DNA of 64,000 nucleotides from Bog-756 sp963824645 (GTDB lineage: Bacteria; Actinomycetota; Acidimicrobiia; Acidimicrobiales; RAAP-2): positions 186,001 through 250,000 of the forward strand of contig CAWGQC010000014.1 of the NCBI GenBank assembly GCA_963824645.1, given 5' to 3'. The number at the start of each line of letters is the position of its first letter. Position 1 is the first letter of the stretch. The notes below the pieces were generated by a model that saw nothing but the letters and a program-made list of their open reading frames with translations, ran no database searches and was not told the DNA's origin. Position numbers and translations under genes: made by a program. Below are positions 54,985 to 63,742 of this stretch, in pieces.

Positions 54985-55331
54985 CGGTTTTCACCCGCCG
55001 ACGGATCGGACGAGGACCCACCCTTGTCGGCGTCGGGCCGACGTTCGGCCGGCTTGACCTTGAACATCTCCAGCATGCGGTCGGTGACCACGAACCCGCC
55101 GACGATGTTGAGCGTGGCCAACAGAACGGCGAGGAAGGCCAACGTGATCTCGACCGCCCCGTGGGCACTGCCCATCACGATGATGGTGCCGACCAGAACG
55201 ATCCCGTGAATGGCGTTGCTGCCCGACATGAGCGGGGTGTGGAGGATGCTGGGCACCCGGTTGATCACCTCGTTGCCCACGAATGCGGCCAGAACGAAGA
55301 TGGTGACGAACTCCAGAATGCCGGTGCTCAC
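54981..55331 (-). CDS. pntAB: NAD(P) transhydrogenase, alpha subunit part 2
   Basis: The 116-residue membrane protein has three to four helices (LEFVTIFVLAAFVGNEVINR, GIVLVGTIIVMGSAH and TLAFLAVLLATLNIVGGFVV), followed by RMLEMFK, the conserved C-terminus of the PntA membrane part. It is separate from the soluble part, as in three-subunit transhydrogenases of many alphaproteobacteria and actinobacteria. Both ends overlap neighbours as GTGA. Confidence 0.93.
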
Positions 55332-56470
55332 GATCCGACCTCCTTGGCGCCCAGCGCATCGGCAGTGGCCGGATGGACGACAGAGCCGGCCCGGACGACA
55401 CAGGTCCCCGCCACGATCTCGTCTTCGAAGTCGGGGGTCAACTGGCCTTCGGTGACCAGCAGCCCGAGGAAGTTGGCGATGTTGCGGGCATAGAGGAAGC
55501 TGGCGTGGGTGGCCATGGTGGCCGGGGGGTTGGCCAGCCCGACGACGGCGACGCCCCCGGAATGGACCACTTGGCCGGCCACCGTCAGCTCGCAGTTGCC
55601 TCCCGAGTCGGCGGCGGCGTCGACGATGACCGAGCCCTTTGCCATCCGTCCCACCATCGAGGCGGTCACCAGAATGGGCGCCGTCCGGCCCGGGATCTGT
55701 GCGGTGGTGATGACCACGTCGGCCGCCCCCACCTCGGCCGCCAACAGCTCCTGTTGCTTCAACAAGTACTCCTCCGACTGTTCCTGGGCATAGCCCCCGG
55801 CCCCGTCCTGGGTCTCCAGCTCGAGTTCGACGAAGCGGGCCCCGAGGCTCTGCACCTCTTCTTTGGCCGCCGCCCGGACGTCGTAGGCCCGCACCACGGC
55901 CCCCAGCCGCCGGGCCGTGGCGATGGCCTGTAGACCGGCTACCCCGGCCCCCATGACCAGAACCTTGGCCGGCGGGACGGTGCCCGCCGCCGTCATGAAC
56001 ATGGGAAAGAATTTGGCGAGGTATTGGGCGGCCGCCAGGCCGGCCCGGTATCCGGTGACCGTGGCCTGCGAGGAGAGGGCGTCCATGGACTGGGCCCGGC
56101 TGATACGCGGCAGCAGGTCGAGGCTGTACACCGTGGCCTCCCGGGCGGCCAGAGCCTCGACCACGTCCAGGGCGGCCAGGGGCTGCAGGAAGCTCACCGT
56201 CGACACGCCGACGGGCAGGTCGGCCGCCTCGGACAGGGTGGGCGGCTGGACCCGGGCCACGATGGACGCCTGAGCCAGGGTGCTCGGGGCGTCGGGCGCC
56301 ACCACGGCCCCCGACCCCTCGTAGTCGGCGTCAGAGAAGCTGGCGGCGGTCCCGGCCCCGGACTCCACCACCACCTCGACACCGATGGCGGTCAGTCTGG
56401 ACACCACTTCGGGCACCATGGCCACCCGGTCCTCGCCGGGGCGCGACTCTTGGACGACGGCGAGTTTCAC
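55328..56470 (-). CDS. pntAA: NAD(P) transhydrogenase, alpha subunit part 1
   Basis: The 380-residue protein starts at a GTG (56470), giving MKLAVVQESRPGEDRVAMVP, the standard N-terminus; the extra open frame upstream is not conserved. NAD(H)-binding features follow: VLVMGAGVAGLQAIATARRL, VRAYDVRAAAKEEVQSLGA, and GSVIVDAAADSGGNCELT. MDALSSQATVTGYRA is family-typical. It binds NADH and works with PntAB and PntB, with which it forms a three-gene operon. Confidence 0.95.
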   Translation of the reverse strand: MKLAVVQESRPGEDRVAMVPEVVSRLTAIGVEVVVESGAGTAASFSDADYEGSGAVVAPDAPSTLAQASIVARVQPPTLSEAADLPVGVSTVSFLQPLAALDVVEALAAREATVYSLDLLPRISRAQSMDALSSQATVTGYRAGLAAAQYLAKFFPMFMTAAGTVPPAKVLVMGAGVAGLQAIATARRLGAVVRAYDVRAAAKEEVQSLGARFVELELETQDGAGGYAQEQSEEYLLKQQELLAAEVGAADVVITTAQIPGRTAPILVTASMVGRMAKGSVIVDAAADSGGNCELTVAGQVVHSGGVAVVGLANPPATMATHASFLYARNIANFLGLLVTEGQLTPDFEDEIVAGTCVVRAGSVVHPATADALGAKEVGS

Positions 56471-56642
56471 GGCCAGAGGTATACAGGCAAATCGGTCGGG
56501 CGACCACTCCCATCGCCGGGGCGTGACGGCGGGGGTTGGGGGAATCCCGTTCTGTCCGGCCGTCGGACCGGCCTCGGCCCCGCTCACCTGCTCCTGCCCT
56601 TATCCGGACATCACCCCAGCTCGGAAGCGGGTCGAGTGGCGG

Positions 56643-57692
56643 TCAGGCTACGTCGGTCGACAGATGGGAAGCCTCGCCCTTGTCGCCGGTGGTCCCGGGT
56701 CCGTCCTCTTCCTCGGGACTGCTACCCGCCGACTCCTCACCGGGGCCTTCCCGCACCCCCTGGTCGGCTCCGGGATCGGCGGCCATGCCTTCGTCGTCGG
56801 GGGTGGTGTCGTCGTGCCCGTCCGGGTCCCCGGGGTCGTCGGCGGCATCGCCGGGCGACAGGCCCTCATCGATCCCGGACACGACCAGGGGGCTCTCGGC
56901 CCGGGAACCGAGCATCGTCCTCTGTTCCGTGCGCGAGAAATGGGGGATCTCCGGACCGGAGGCGAAGGCGACGGCACCGTCGCTCGACAGGGGCAACGAG
57001 AAGAAGAAACCCTGGGCGGCATCAGCGTTGAAGGCACTTACGATTTCGACCTGGGATGCCGTCTCCACCCATTCCACGATGGCCGACATGCCCAGCGAAT
57101 GGGCCATGTGGATGACCGTCTCGACAACCAGCCGGTTGATGCCCTGGGTCGATTCGAGCCCGGCGATGAACGAGCCGTCGATCTTGACGGTACTGATCGA
57201 GTTTCGCTTGAAGGGTTCGAAGGAGGACCAGTTGGTCCCCACATCATCCACCGACAGCTGGACCCCCATGGCCGACAGGGTGCGGAGGTCTGCGGAGGCG
57301 GCCGAATCGACGATGGCGTCCTCGGTGACTTCGAGGGTCAGCTGTCCGCTGTTGAATCCGGTCTCTTCGAGGGCCAGGACCACGGCCGCCGACACTTCAC
57401 CCCGCCTCAACTGGTGAATCGTACAATTCACGGCCAGCTGTATCGAAGGGGACCAGTTGCGTGCCTTGCTGCAGGCCTCCATGAGGATCCAGCGGGTCAG
57501 GGGTCCGATGTCGCCGCTCACCTCGGCATGGGGCAGCAGGCGGGCCGGTGAGATGAGGCCATGCGTCGGGTGCTCCCACCGGACCAGGGCCTCCATCCCG
57601 AGGACGCGGCCCGTGGAGAGGTCCACCACGGGCAGATACTCGAGGAAGGGCGCGCCTACCAGGGCGAATCGGGGTTGGGTCTCGGTCAGCAC
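56643..57692 (-). CDS. EAL-domain protein (c-di-GMP phosphodiesterase)
   Basis: The 349-residue product starts at GTG 57692, with GGAAGG eight bases upstream; the frame is open to 58466 but shadows the SDR gene. The EAL domain (about residues 20-245) includes GMEALVRWEHP, EVTEDAIV, SVDDVGTNWSSF, TVKIDGSF and VEWVETASQ, so catalytic Glu, Asp pair and Lys are kept. The usual N-x-S is NCT. The last 80 residues are acidic and Pro/Gly-rich (DDPGDPDGHDDTTPDDEG), probably disordered. No GGDEF or sensor domain is present. It likely degrades c-di-GMP, countering the cyclase at 23 kb. Confidence 0.88.
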   Translation of the reverse strand: MLTETQPRFALVGAPFLEYLPVVDLSTGRVLGMEALVRWEHPTHGLISPARLLPHAEVSGDIGPLTRWILMEACSKARNWSPSIQLAVNCTIHQLRRGEVSAAVVLALEETGFNSGQLTLEVTEDAIVDSAASADLRTLSAMGVQLSVDDVGTNWSSFEPFKRNSISTVKIDGSFIAGLESTQGINRLVVETVIHMAHSLGMSAIVEWVETASQVEIVSAFNADAAQGFFFSLPLSSDGAVAFASGPEIPHFSRTEQRTMLGSRAESPLVVSGIDEGLSPGDAADDPGDPDGHDDTTPDDEGMAADPGADQGVREGPGEESAGSSPEEEDGPGTTGDKGEASHLSTDVA

Positions 57693-57895
57693 GGTCCGAG
57701 CCTTCCTCGGTCCGAGCGTCCGCCGCCCGTGTTCTTGACGCTCGACAATTGCCGGCTCACATGAAGGACATCGACCGGCGGAGGCTCCCACTTGAGCGTT
57801 TGTCCTGCTCGGCCGGCCCCCGGCCCCACCAGGGGGACCGGGCGGGCCCGGCCGGCCGCCGGACCCGTTCCCGGAGGTCTGCTCCCGAGTGGTTT

Positions 57896-58744
57896 CTAGC
57901 CCTTCTGAGCGGAGCCCGGCCCGACGGCCGCTCCTTCCACGGCGGCCAGAAAGGGGGGCCGCTCGCCTCCGCCGTGGGCCACCAGATTGGCTCCGGTCAC
58001 ATAGGCGGACAGGGGTGAGGCCAGGAACAGACAGGCGGCAGCCATGTCCCCCGGGGTGCCGAATCGCCCCAGCGGGATCGTGGCCGCCACCGCGGCCACG
58101 CCCTCTGGTCCCCCGTAGTGGTCGTCGGCCGCCTCGGTGGCCACCATGCCGGCGCACAGCGCGTTGATCCGCACTTTGGGCGCCCACTCGATGGCCAGCG
58201 ACTGGGTCAGGTTGATGAGGCCGGCTTTGGCCGCCCCGTAGGCGGCCGTCCCCGGCGAGGGTCGGATCCCGCTCACCGAAGTGATGTTCACGATCGAGCC
58301 TCCCTCCGCTTGGCCCTGCATGACGGCATTGGCCGCCTGGGCGCAGTACAGCGGGGCCAGCAGATTGAGGGCCACGATGGACTCCATGAGCCGGGGGGAG
58401 GCGGTGTCGGCGTCGGCCTGGGGTGAGCCGCCGGCGTTGTTGACCAGGACGTCGATCCTCCCCCATCGTTCCGTCGCCGCCGTCATCAGGCCCGAAGCCT
58501 GGTCGGCCCGGCGCACATCGGCAGCCACGAACAGGGCGTGGCGCACACGCCCCGAGGCGTCGGTGCCCGTGGGCAACTCGGCGGTCGACCGCTCGGTGCG
58601 ACCGCCCACCACCACATCGGCCCCGGCGGCCAGAAAGGCTTCGGCGATCCCCCGACCGATGCCTCTCGTCCCGCCGGTGACGACGACAGCTCTGCCGGCA
58701 AAGTCGAGCGCCCGGGCTGGATGGGCGAAGTCGTACGTGGTCAC
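57896..58744 (-). CDS. SDR-family oxidoreductase (sterol-cluster type)
   Basis: This 282-residue classical SDR starts at a GTG with GGGAGG upstream. Motifs: VVVTGGTRGIGRGIAEAF (TGxxxGIG), VLVNNAGG, then IVNITSVSG and YGAAKAGLINLTQSLA (catalytic Ser, Tyr, Lys), and GANLVAHGG near the end. It is divergent from echA20-ipdABC with about 150 bp between starts. That matches the mycobacterial layout, where SDR genes such as Rv3548c/Rv3549c face echA20-ipdAB. A role in sterol C/D-ring catabolism is inferred from context only. Confidence 0.88.
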   Translation of the reverse strand: MTTYDFAHPARALDFAGRAVVVTGGTRGIGRGIAEAFLAAGADVVVGGRTERSTAELPTGTDASGRVRHALFVAADVRRADQASGLMTAATERWGRIDVLVNNAGGSPQADADTASPRLMESIVALNLLAPLYCAQAANAVMQGQAEGGSIVNITSVSGIRPSPGTAAYGAAKAGLINLTQSLAIEWAPKVRINALCAGMVATEAADDHYGGPEGVAAVAATIPLGRFGTPGDMAAACLFLASPLSAYVTGANLVAHGGGERPPFLAAVEGAAVGPGSAQKG

Positions 58745-58890
58745 CGATGCCTCCCTCTATCCGACTGGTACTGTCCTCTGACGCTGTATCAGATCACGTC
58801 GAGTGCGTGTCTGCGCCACCGCCCCGATGTCCCGACCTCGTGGACCTCCTCCGACGGTGGGGCGCCGCCTCCGAACCGGCTGGAGCCCGC

Positions 58891-59649
58891 ATGCCCATCA
58901 CCTCTCAACAGACCCGACCGGGCGTGGCGGAAGTGGTCATCGACCACCCCCCGGTCAATGCCCTCGACGTGGCCGGTTGGTTCGCCCTGGCCGAGGCCGT
59001 CACCGCCGCCGGCCGGGTCCCCGACAACCGGGTGGTCATCGTCCGGGCCGAGGGTCGGGGGTTCTGCGCCGGCGTGGACATTAAGGAGATCCAGGCCCAG
59101 GGCGACTCCGCTCTCATCGGGGCCAATCGGGGTTGCTTCGCCGCCTTCGCCGCCGTCTACGAATGCGAGGTACCGGTCATCGCCGCCGTGCACGGGTTCT
59201 GTCTCGGAGGCGGGATCGGCATCGCCGGCAACGCCGACATCGTGGTGGCCTCCGACGACGCCACCTTCGGCCTGCCCGAAGTCGATCGCGGCGCCCTCGG
59301 GGCCGCCACCCACCTGTCCCGACTGGTCCCTCAGCATCGCATGCGGTCGATGGTCTACACGGCACAGCCGGCCACGGCCGGCGAGCTCCTGAGCTACGGG
59401 TCGGTGCTGCGGGTCGTCCCCCGGGACCAGCTGAGGGAGGCCGCCGAAGAGGTGGCGGCCGACATCGCCGCCAAAAGTCCGACCATCATCCGCCGGGCCA
59501 AGGAGTCCCTCAACGGAATCGACCCCGTTGACGTGAAGACCAGTTACCGCTTCGAGCAGGGGTTCACCTACGAGCTGCACGTGGCCGGCGTGGCTGACGA
59601 ACAGAGGGCGGCGTTCGTCGAGAAACGCGATGCCGATACCGACCGATGA
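58891..59649 (+). CDS. echA20: Enoyl-CoA hydratase-family ring hydrolase, EchA20-like
   Basis: The 252-residue product starts at ATG 58891, with GGAG upstream. It is a crotonase: VNALDVAGWFALAEAV, GRGFCAGVDIKEIQAQGDS (oxyanion hole), HGFCLGGGIGIAGNADIVVA and FGLPEVDRGALGAATHLSR. In Mycobacterium EchA20 opens sterol ring D of the HIEC-CoA intermediate by hydrolysis. Its place directly before ipdA, ipdB and ipdC supports the same role. An ordinary enoyl-CoA hydratase is possible if the catalytic residues differ. Confidence 0.82.
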   Translation: MPITSQQTRPGVAEVVIDHPPVNALDVAGWFALAEAVTAAGRVPDNRVVIVRAEGRGFCAGVDIKEIQAQGDSALIGANRGCFAAFAAVYECEVPVIAAVHGFCLGGGIGIAGNADIVVASDDATFGLPEVDRGALGAATHLSRLVPQHRMRSMVYTAQPATAGELLSYGSVLRVVPRDQLREAAEEVAADIAAKSPTIIRRAKESLNGIDPVDVKTSYRFEQGFTYELHVAGVADEQRAAFVEKRDADTDR

Positions 59650-59697
59650 TGCCGATGCCCACCGATAGAGCCGTCACAGACCGATAGAAGGACGTTC

Positions 59698-60573
59698 ATG
59701 GCCGACAAACGACTCTCGCTCGACGATCTGGTCGGCGAGCTGCACAGCGGGATGACCCTGGGGATCGGTGGCTGGGGATCACGCCGCAAGCCGATGGCCG
59801 CCGTACGGGCCATTCTCCGCTCGGACCTGACCGACCTCACCGTCGTCTCCTACGGAGGTCCCGACGTCGGTCTGCTGTGCGCCGCCGGCAAGGTGGCCCG
59901 GGTGGTCTTCGGATTCGTCACCCTCGACTCGATCCCCACCGACCCGCACTTCAAGCAGGCCCGTCAGGCCGGGGCCGTCGAGGCGGTCGAATACGACGAG
60001 GGCATGTTCTACCTGGGCCTGCTGGCCGCCTCGCAGCGACTGCCCTTCCTGCCCACCCGGGCCGGGCTGGGATCCGACGTCCTCACCGTCAACCCGTCGC
60101 TGCGTACCGTCACCTCCCCTTACGGGGACGGCGAGGAACTGGTTGCCGTGCCGGCGCTTCGCCTCGATGCCGCCATCATCCACGTCAACCGGGCCGACGC
60201 ACGCGGCTCGGGGCAGATCCTCGGCCCCGACCCCTTCTTCGACGAGGTGTTCCTGGGCGCTGCCGACCGCCGATTCATGACCACCGAGCGGATCGTGGAC
60301 AGCCGGCAATTCGCCGCCGAGGGCCCGGTCCAGTCCATGTGCATCAGTCGTTTGCTCACCGACGGGGTGGTCGAGACTCCCGGTGGCGCCCACTTCACCG
60401 CCTGCGTCCCCGACTACCGGCGGGATGAGGCGTTCCAGAAGTCCTACGTGGCGGCGGCGGCCGACCCGGAACAGTGGGCCGCCTTCGCCGAGCGCTATCT
60501 GGCGGTGACCGAGGATGAGTACCAGGCAGCGACAGCGGGCGGCCGCGCCGCCCAGGCAGGAGGCCGGCCATGA
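59698..60573 (+). CDS. ipdA: Sterol ring C hydrolase, alpha subunit (CoA-transferase fold)
   Basis: The 291-residue protein has the class I CoA-transferase alpha fold: LVGELHSGMTLGIGGWGSRR and LTVVSYGGPDVGLLCAAGKV, with VFGFVTLDSIPTDPHFK. IpdAB enzymes lack the acyl-transfer Glu and hydrolyse a ring of COCHEA-CoA. The next gene overlaps by 4 nt (ATGA) and encodes the beta subunit. The gene pair, length and order echA20-ipdA-ipdB-ipdC are as in Mycobacterium and Rhodococcus. A standard CoA-transferase is the alternative but less likely here. Confidence 0.87.
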   Translation: MADKRLSLDDLVGELHSGMTLGIGGWGSRRKPMAAVRAILRSDLTDLTVVSYGGPDVGLLCAAGKVARVVFGFVTLDSIPTDPHFKQARQAGAVEAVEYDEGMFYLGLLAASQRLPFLPTRAGLGSDVLTVNPSLRTVTSPYGDGEELVAVPALRLDAAIIHVNRADARGSGQILGPDPFFDEVFLGAADRRFMTTERIVDSRQFAAEGPVQSMCISRLLTDGVVETPGGAHFTACVPDYRRDEAFQKSYVAAAADPEQWAAFAERYLAVTEDEYQAATAGGRAAQAGGRP

Positions 60574-61346
60574 GCACCGTCGACGATGGCGCCGTAACCC
60601 GGGCGGAGTACTGTGCCGTGGCTTGCGCCGAGGTCTTCCGGGGTGACGGTGAGGTCATGGCCAGCGCCTTCGGTGTGGCGCCCGCCCTCGGGGCCCGCCT
60701 GGCCCTTTTGACCTTCGCCCCCGATCTCGTCCTGACCGACGGTGACGCCGCCCTGATTGAGGGGGCACCACCGCTGTCGGCCGACCCGGCCGCCCTGGTC
60801 GTCGAGTCGCACATGCCCTACCGACGGGTGTTCGAGGTGGTGTGGTCGGGACGTCGCAACCTGATCATGATGGCCTCCCAGATCGACCGCACCGGCAACC
60901 AGAACATCAGCGCCATCGGCGACTGGGCCCGACCCAAGGCGCAGCTGGTCGGGGTCCGGGGGGCGCCCGGCAACACCGTGAACCACCCGACCAGCTACTG
61001 GGTGCCCAACCACAGCACTCGGTCCTTCGTCGAGCGGGTCGACGTAGTGTGCGGCGTGGGTTACCAGCGGGCGGCGGCCGCCGGTCCCTCGGCCACCCGC
61101 TTCCACCGGATCGGACAGGTCATCTCCAATCTGGGCGTGTTCGACTTCGAGACGCCCGACCGGGTCATGCGCATCCGCTCGCTGCACCCCGGCGTCGCCA
61201 TCGAAGAGGTGACCGAGGCCACCGGCTTCGAACTGGTCGTTCCCGACGACCTCCCCCTGACCCGCATGCCCACTCCCGAAGAACTCGAGCTCATCCGCAC
61301 CGTCATCGACCCGGGCGGGGCGCGCCACCGGGAGGTACGGGGGTGA
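60570..61346 (+). CDS. ipdB: Sterol ring C hydrolase, beta subunit
   Basis: The 258-residue CoA-transferase-like beta chain has TRAEYCAVACAEVFRGDGEV, LTFAPDLVLTDGDAALIEG, MMASQIDRTGNQNISAIGDW and GAPGNTVNHPTSYWVPNHST. These match IpdB sequences, including the NTxNHPTSYW segment typical of this clade. With IpdA it cleaves ring C, yielding MOODA-CoA. It overlaps ipdA as ATGA and ipdC as GTGA, so all three are translationally coupled. Confidence 0.88.
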   Translation: MSTVDDGAVTRAEYCAVACAEVFRGDGEVMASAFGVAPALGARLALLTFAPDLVLTDGDAALIEGAPPLSADPAALVVESHMPYRRVFEVVWSGRRNLIMMASQIDRTGNQNISAIGDWARPKAQLVGVRGAPGNTVNHPTSYWVPNHSTRSFVERVDVVCGVGYQRAAAAGPSATRFHRIGQVISNLGVFDFETPDRVMRIRSLHPGVAIEEVTEATGFELVVPDDLPLTRMPTPEELELIRTVIDPGGARHREVRG

Positions 61347-62422
61347 CCGATTCGGTGCACCCCGCCCTCAACACCCGGTTCTGCCGGCTGGTCGGCGTCC
61401 GCTATCCGATCGTCCAGACGGGCATGGGCTGGGTGGCCGGGCCCCGCCTGGTGGCCGCGACCGCTGAGGCCGGCGGGCTGGGCATCCTGGCCTCGGCCAC
61501 CATGACCTTCCCCGAGCTCTCGGCGGCCATCGCCGATGTACGGACCCGCACCGATCTTCCCTTCGGTGTGAACCTGCGCACCGACGTTGACGACGTGACG
61601 GAACGGGTGGCCCTCATGATCGACAACGGGGTGCGGGTGGCCAGTTTCGCCCAAGCCCCCCGACCCGAGCTGGTCGATCGCTGCCGCCAGGCCGGATTGG
61701 TGGTCATGCCCACCATCGGGGCCCGGCGTCACGCCGAAAAAGTGGCGGGGTGGGGAGTGGACGCCGTCATCGCCCAGGGTGGCGAGGGCGGTGGTCACAC
61801 CGGTGTGGTGCCCACGACCCTCCTCACGCCGGCCGTGGTCGATGCGGTGGGTCAGACCGTCTCGGTCATCGCCGCCGGCGGGTTCTTCGACGGCCGGGGG
61901 TTGGTGGCCGCCCTGGCCTATGGGGCCGACGGCATCGCCATGGGCACCCGATTCCTCCTGACCCGCGAGAGCCGGGTTCCCGAGGCCGTCAAGCAGGTGT
62001 ATCTGGGCACACCGGTGACCGGCACCGTGGTCTCCACCGCGGTGGATGGTGCCCCTCAACGGGTCATCCGCACCGAGCTCGTCGATCATCTCGAAGGCGC
62101 CGGCTGGCTGCGCGGATTGCCCCGGTCGCTGATCAATGCCCACGCCTTTCGGCGGGAGACCAACACCTCACTCGTCTCCTTGCTCAAAGAGGGACGGGCC
62201 CTCAAGGAGGGCAACGAGCTGACCTGGCCCCAGGTGGTGATGGCCGCCAACGCCCCCATGATGACCAAAGCCGCCCTGGTCGACGGGCGCACCGACGCCG
62301 GCGTCCTGCCCACCGGCCAGGTGGTGGGAGCCATCGATGAGCTGCCCACTGTGGCCGAGCTCATCGGACGGATCGTGGAGGAGGCCGAAGCGGTCCTGCG
62401 CCGGTTGGCGGTTCCGGGCTGA
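61343..62422 (+). CDS. ipdC: IpdC-like flavin oxidoreductase (2-nitropropane-dioxygenase fold)
   Basis: The 359-residue product starts at GTG 61343, overlapping ipdB's stop. The NMO/2-nitropropane-dioxygenase TIM barrel shows VRYPIVQTGMGWVAGPRLVA, GGLGILASATMTF, LPFGVNLRTDV, VIAQGGEGGGHTG and VSVIAAGGFFDGRGLVAALA. The QGGExGGH and AAGGFxDGRG motifs bind FMN. In sterol degradation IpdC acts on a C/D-ring intermediate next to IpdAB. The open frame upstream of 61343 overlaps ipdB and is not used. Confidence 0.87.
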   Translation: MTDSVHPALNTRFCRLVGVRYPIVQTGMGWVAGPRLVAATAEAGGLGILASATMTFPELSAAIADVRTRTDLPFGVNLRTDVDDVTERVALMIDNGVRVASFAQAPRPELVDRCRQAGLVVMPTIGARRHAEKVAGWGVDAVIAQGGEGGGHTGVVPTTLLTPAVVDAVGQTVSVIAAGGFFDGRGLVAALAYGADGIAMGTRFLLTRESRVPEAVKQVYLGTPVTGTVVSTAVDGAPQRVIRTELVDHLEGAGWLRGLPRSLINAHAFRRETNTSLVSLLKEGRALKEGNELTWPQVVMAANAPMMTKAALVDGRTDAGVLPTGQVVGAIDELPTVAELIGRIVEEAEAVLRRLAVPG

Positions 62423-62489
62423 GGGCACCGGTGTAATAACTTGGCGGACGACCGGGGGCCAGGATGATGATCGAGGAGTACAACCAGCC

Positions 62490-63350
62490 ATGAGCATCGT
62501 CGTCATCACCGGGTGCAGCAGCGGCTTCGGCCTCGAGACCGCGTTGGCCTTCGCCCGGCGCGGTGACACCACGTACGCCACCATGCGAGACCTGGACAAG
62601 TCCGGCCCACTGCTGGCCCGGGCCGAGGCGGAGGACCTCACCGTCCACCTCCGGCCCCTCGACGTGGACGATGAGCAGTCGGTCACGGCGGCCATCAGTG
62701 CCGTGGAGGACAGCCACGGTGCCATCGACGTCCTGGTCAACAACGCCGGCATCGACCACAGCGGCCCGATTGAGAGCATCGATCTCGACAAGGCCCGGGC
62801 CGTCATGGAGACCAACTTCTGGGGACCGGTGCGGACCATCCGGGCTGCCTTGCCGGCCATGAGGAAGAAAGGGGGATCGGTCATCGTCAATGTGACGTCC
62901 GTGTCGGGTCGGATGCCCGGAACCCCCTACTGGAGTTGGTATTCGGCCAGCAAGCACGCCCTCAACGCCCTGACCGAAGCCCTGTTCATCGAGCTGGACC
63001 GATTCGACGTCCGAGTCGTCGCCGTCGAGCCGGGCTTCTACAAGACCGACATCATCGCCAAGTCGATCGCCGATGTGAACATCGTTGAATCCGATCCGTA
63101 CGCCGGCGATCGGTCGTGGTTGGCCCAGTACTTCGAGAAGAGTGCGGCGGAGAACGGGGGCGATCCGGCCGAAGTGGCCGCTGTCATAGTACGGGCCGCC
63201 ACCGATCCCGGTACCCCCGTGCACAATCTGGTCGGGGAGAACACTGCCCTGCTGGTGGATATGGCCCGGGATGTCGGAACCATGGAGGCATGGCTACCTC
63301 TGGCCTTCTCCTATGTGGCCACCGTGGCCGGCCCCCGCCCCGCTCAGTGA
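62490..63350 (+). CDS. SDR-family oxidoreductase
   Basis: The product is 286 residues from the ATG 62490, with GAGGAG about 11 bases upstream. VVITGCSSGFGLETALAFAR (TGxxxGxG), VLVNNAGIDHSGPIESI, VIVNVTSVSGRM and YSASKHALNALTEALF (Tyr, Lys) are classical; VEPGFYKTDI matches the C-terminal PG motif. The GCSSGFG form is common in SDR subfamilies acting on bulky alcohols and retinol-like or steroid substrates. It lies 67 bp after ipdC, on the same strand, and may belong to the sterol operon. Confidence 0.85.
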   Translation: MSIVVITGCSSGFGLETALAFARRGDTTYATMRDLDKSGPLLARAEAEDLTVHLRPLDVDDEQSVTAAISAVEDSHGAIDVLVNNAGIDHSGPIESIDLDKARAVMETNFWGPVRTIRAALPAMRKKGGSVIVNVTSVSGRMPGTPYWSWYSASKHALNALTEALFIELDRFDVRVVAVEPGFYKTDIIAKSIADVNIVESDPYAGDRSWLAQYFEKSAAENGGDPAEVAAVIVRAATDPGTPVHNLVGENTALLVDMARDVGTMEAWLPLAFSYVATVAGPRPAQ

Positions 63351-63742
63351 CCGTAGGGCTACGGCCGGTCTCATTGCCGGCCCCCGGCGCTAGGCTTTTA
63401 CTGTGCTTGTCGGCCCTTCGGACCAATGATCAAGCCGGTCGGAACCGGGATGGATGGACGCTATTCATGGGCAGCAGACCGGGGCATTGCCCTCATTCCC
63501 GGTGCTGACCGGCCCCCTCACGCTCGACAGCGCCATATAGGACTTGAGCTTCACTGTAAATGGGGATCCCTCCCGGGGTCGAGATTGCCCATTGTGCCTC
63601 TCGTGTACGTAGGCAATAATCTGCACAGCAGTTCTGTCCTGTCCGAACCCACCTGCACACGGTTGATTCAAACCTTGCCCAGGATCGATGCACCGCCGGA
63701 TCGTGCGGCGTGGCGTCGATCATCACCATTCGAGGAGTACTG
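63351..63742. other. Intergenic region before the ketosynthase-like gene
   Basis: About 390 bp. Besides the hairpin at 63363-63382 I see no gene. A ribosome site (GAGGAG) precedes the ATG at 63743. Confidence 0.5.
63363..63382 (+). terminator. Possible terminator hairpin after the SDR gene
   Basis: GGCCGG (63363-63368) and CCGGCC (63377-63382) form a 6-bp GC stem with an 8-nt loop, 13 nt after the SDR stop. A TTTT run follows at about 63396. The shorter CCGTA/TACGG repeat overlaps its left side. Confidence 0.45.

Noticed and set aside
57693..58466. N-terminal extension of the EAL protein
   Set aside because: It shadows the SDR gene in another frame; composition is Arg/Gly-rich without a domain.
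58745..58890. KstR2-type operator between the SDR and echA20
   Set aside because: I looked for a CAAG..CTTG palindrome like the mycobacterial KstR2 site and did not see one, so no operator is claimed.
60842..61342. Long 5' extension of ipdC
   Set aside because: It overlaps ipdB in another frame and lacks conservation-like content; the GTG at 61343 gives the expected N-terminus and a GTGA junction.
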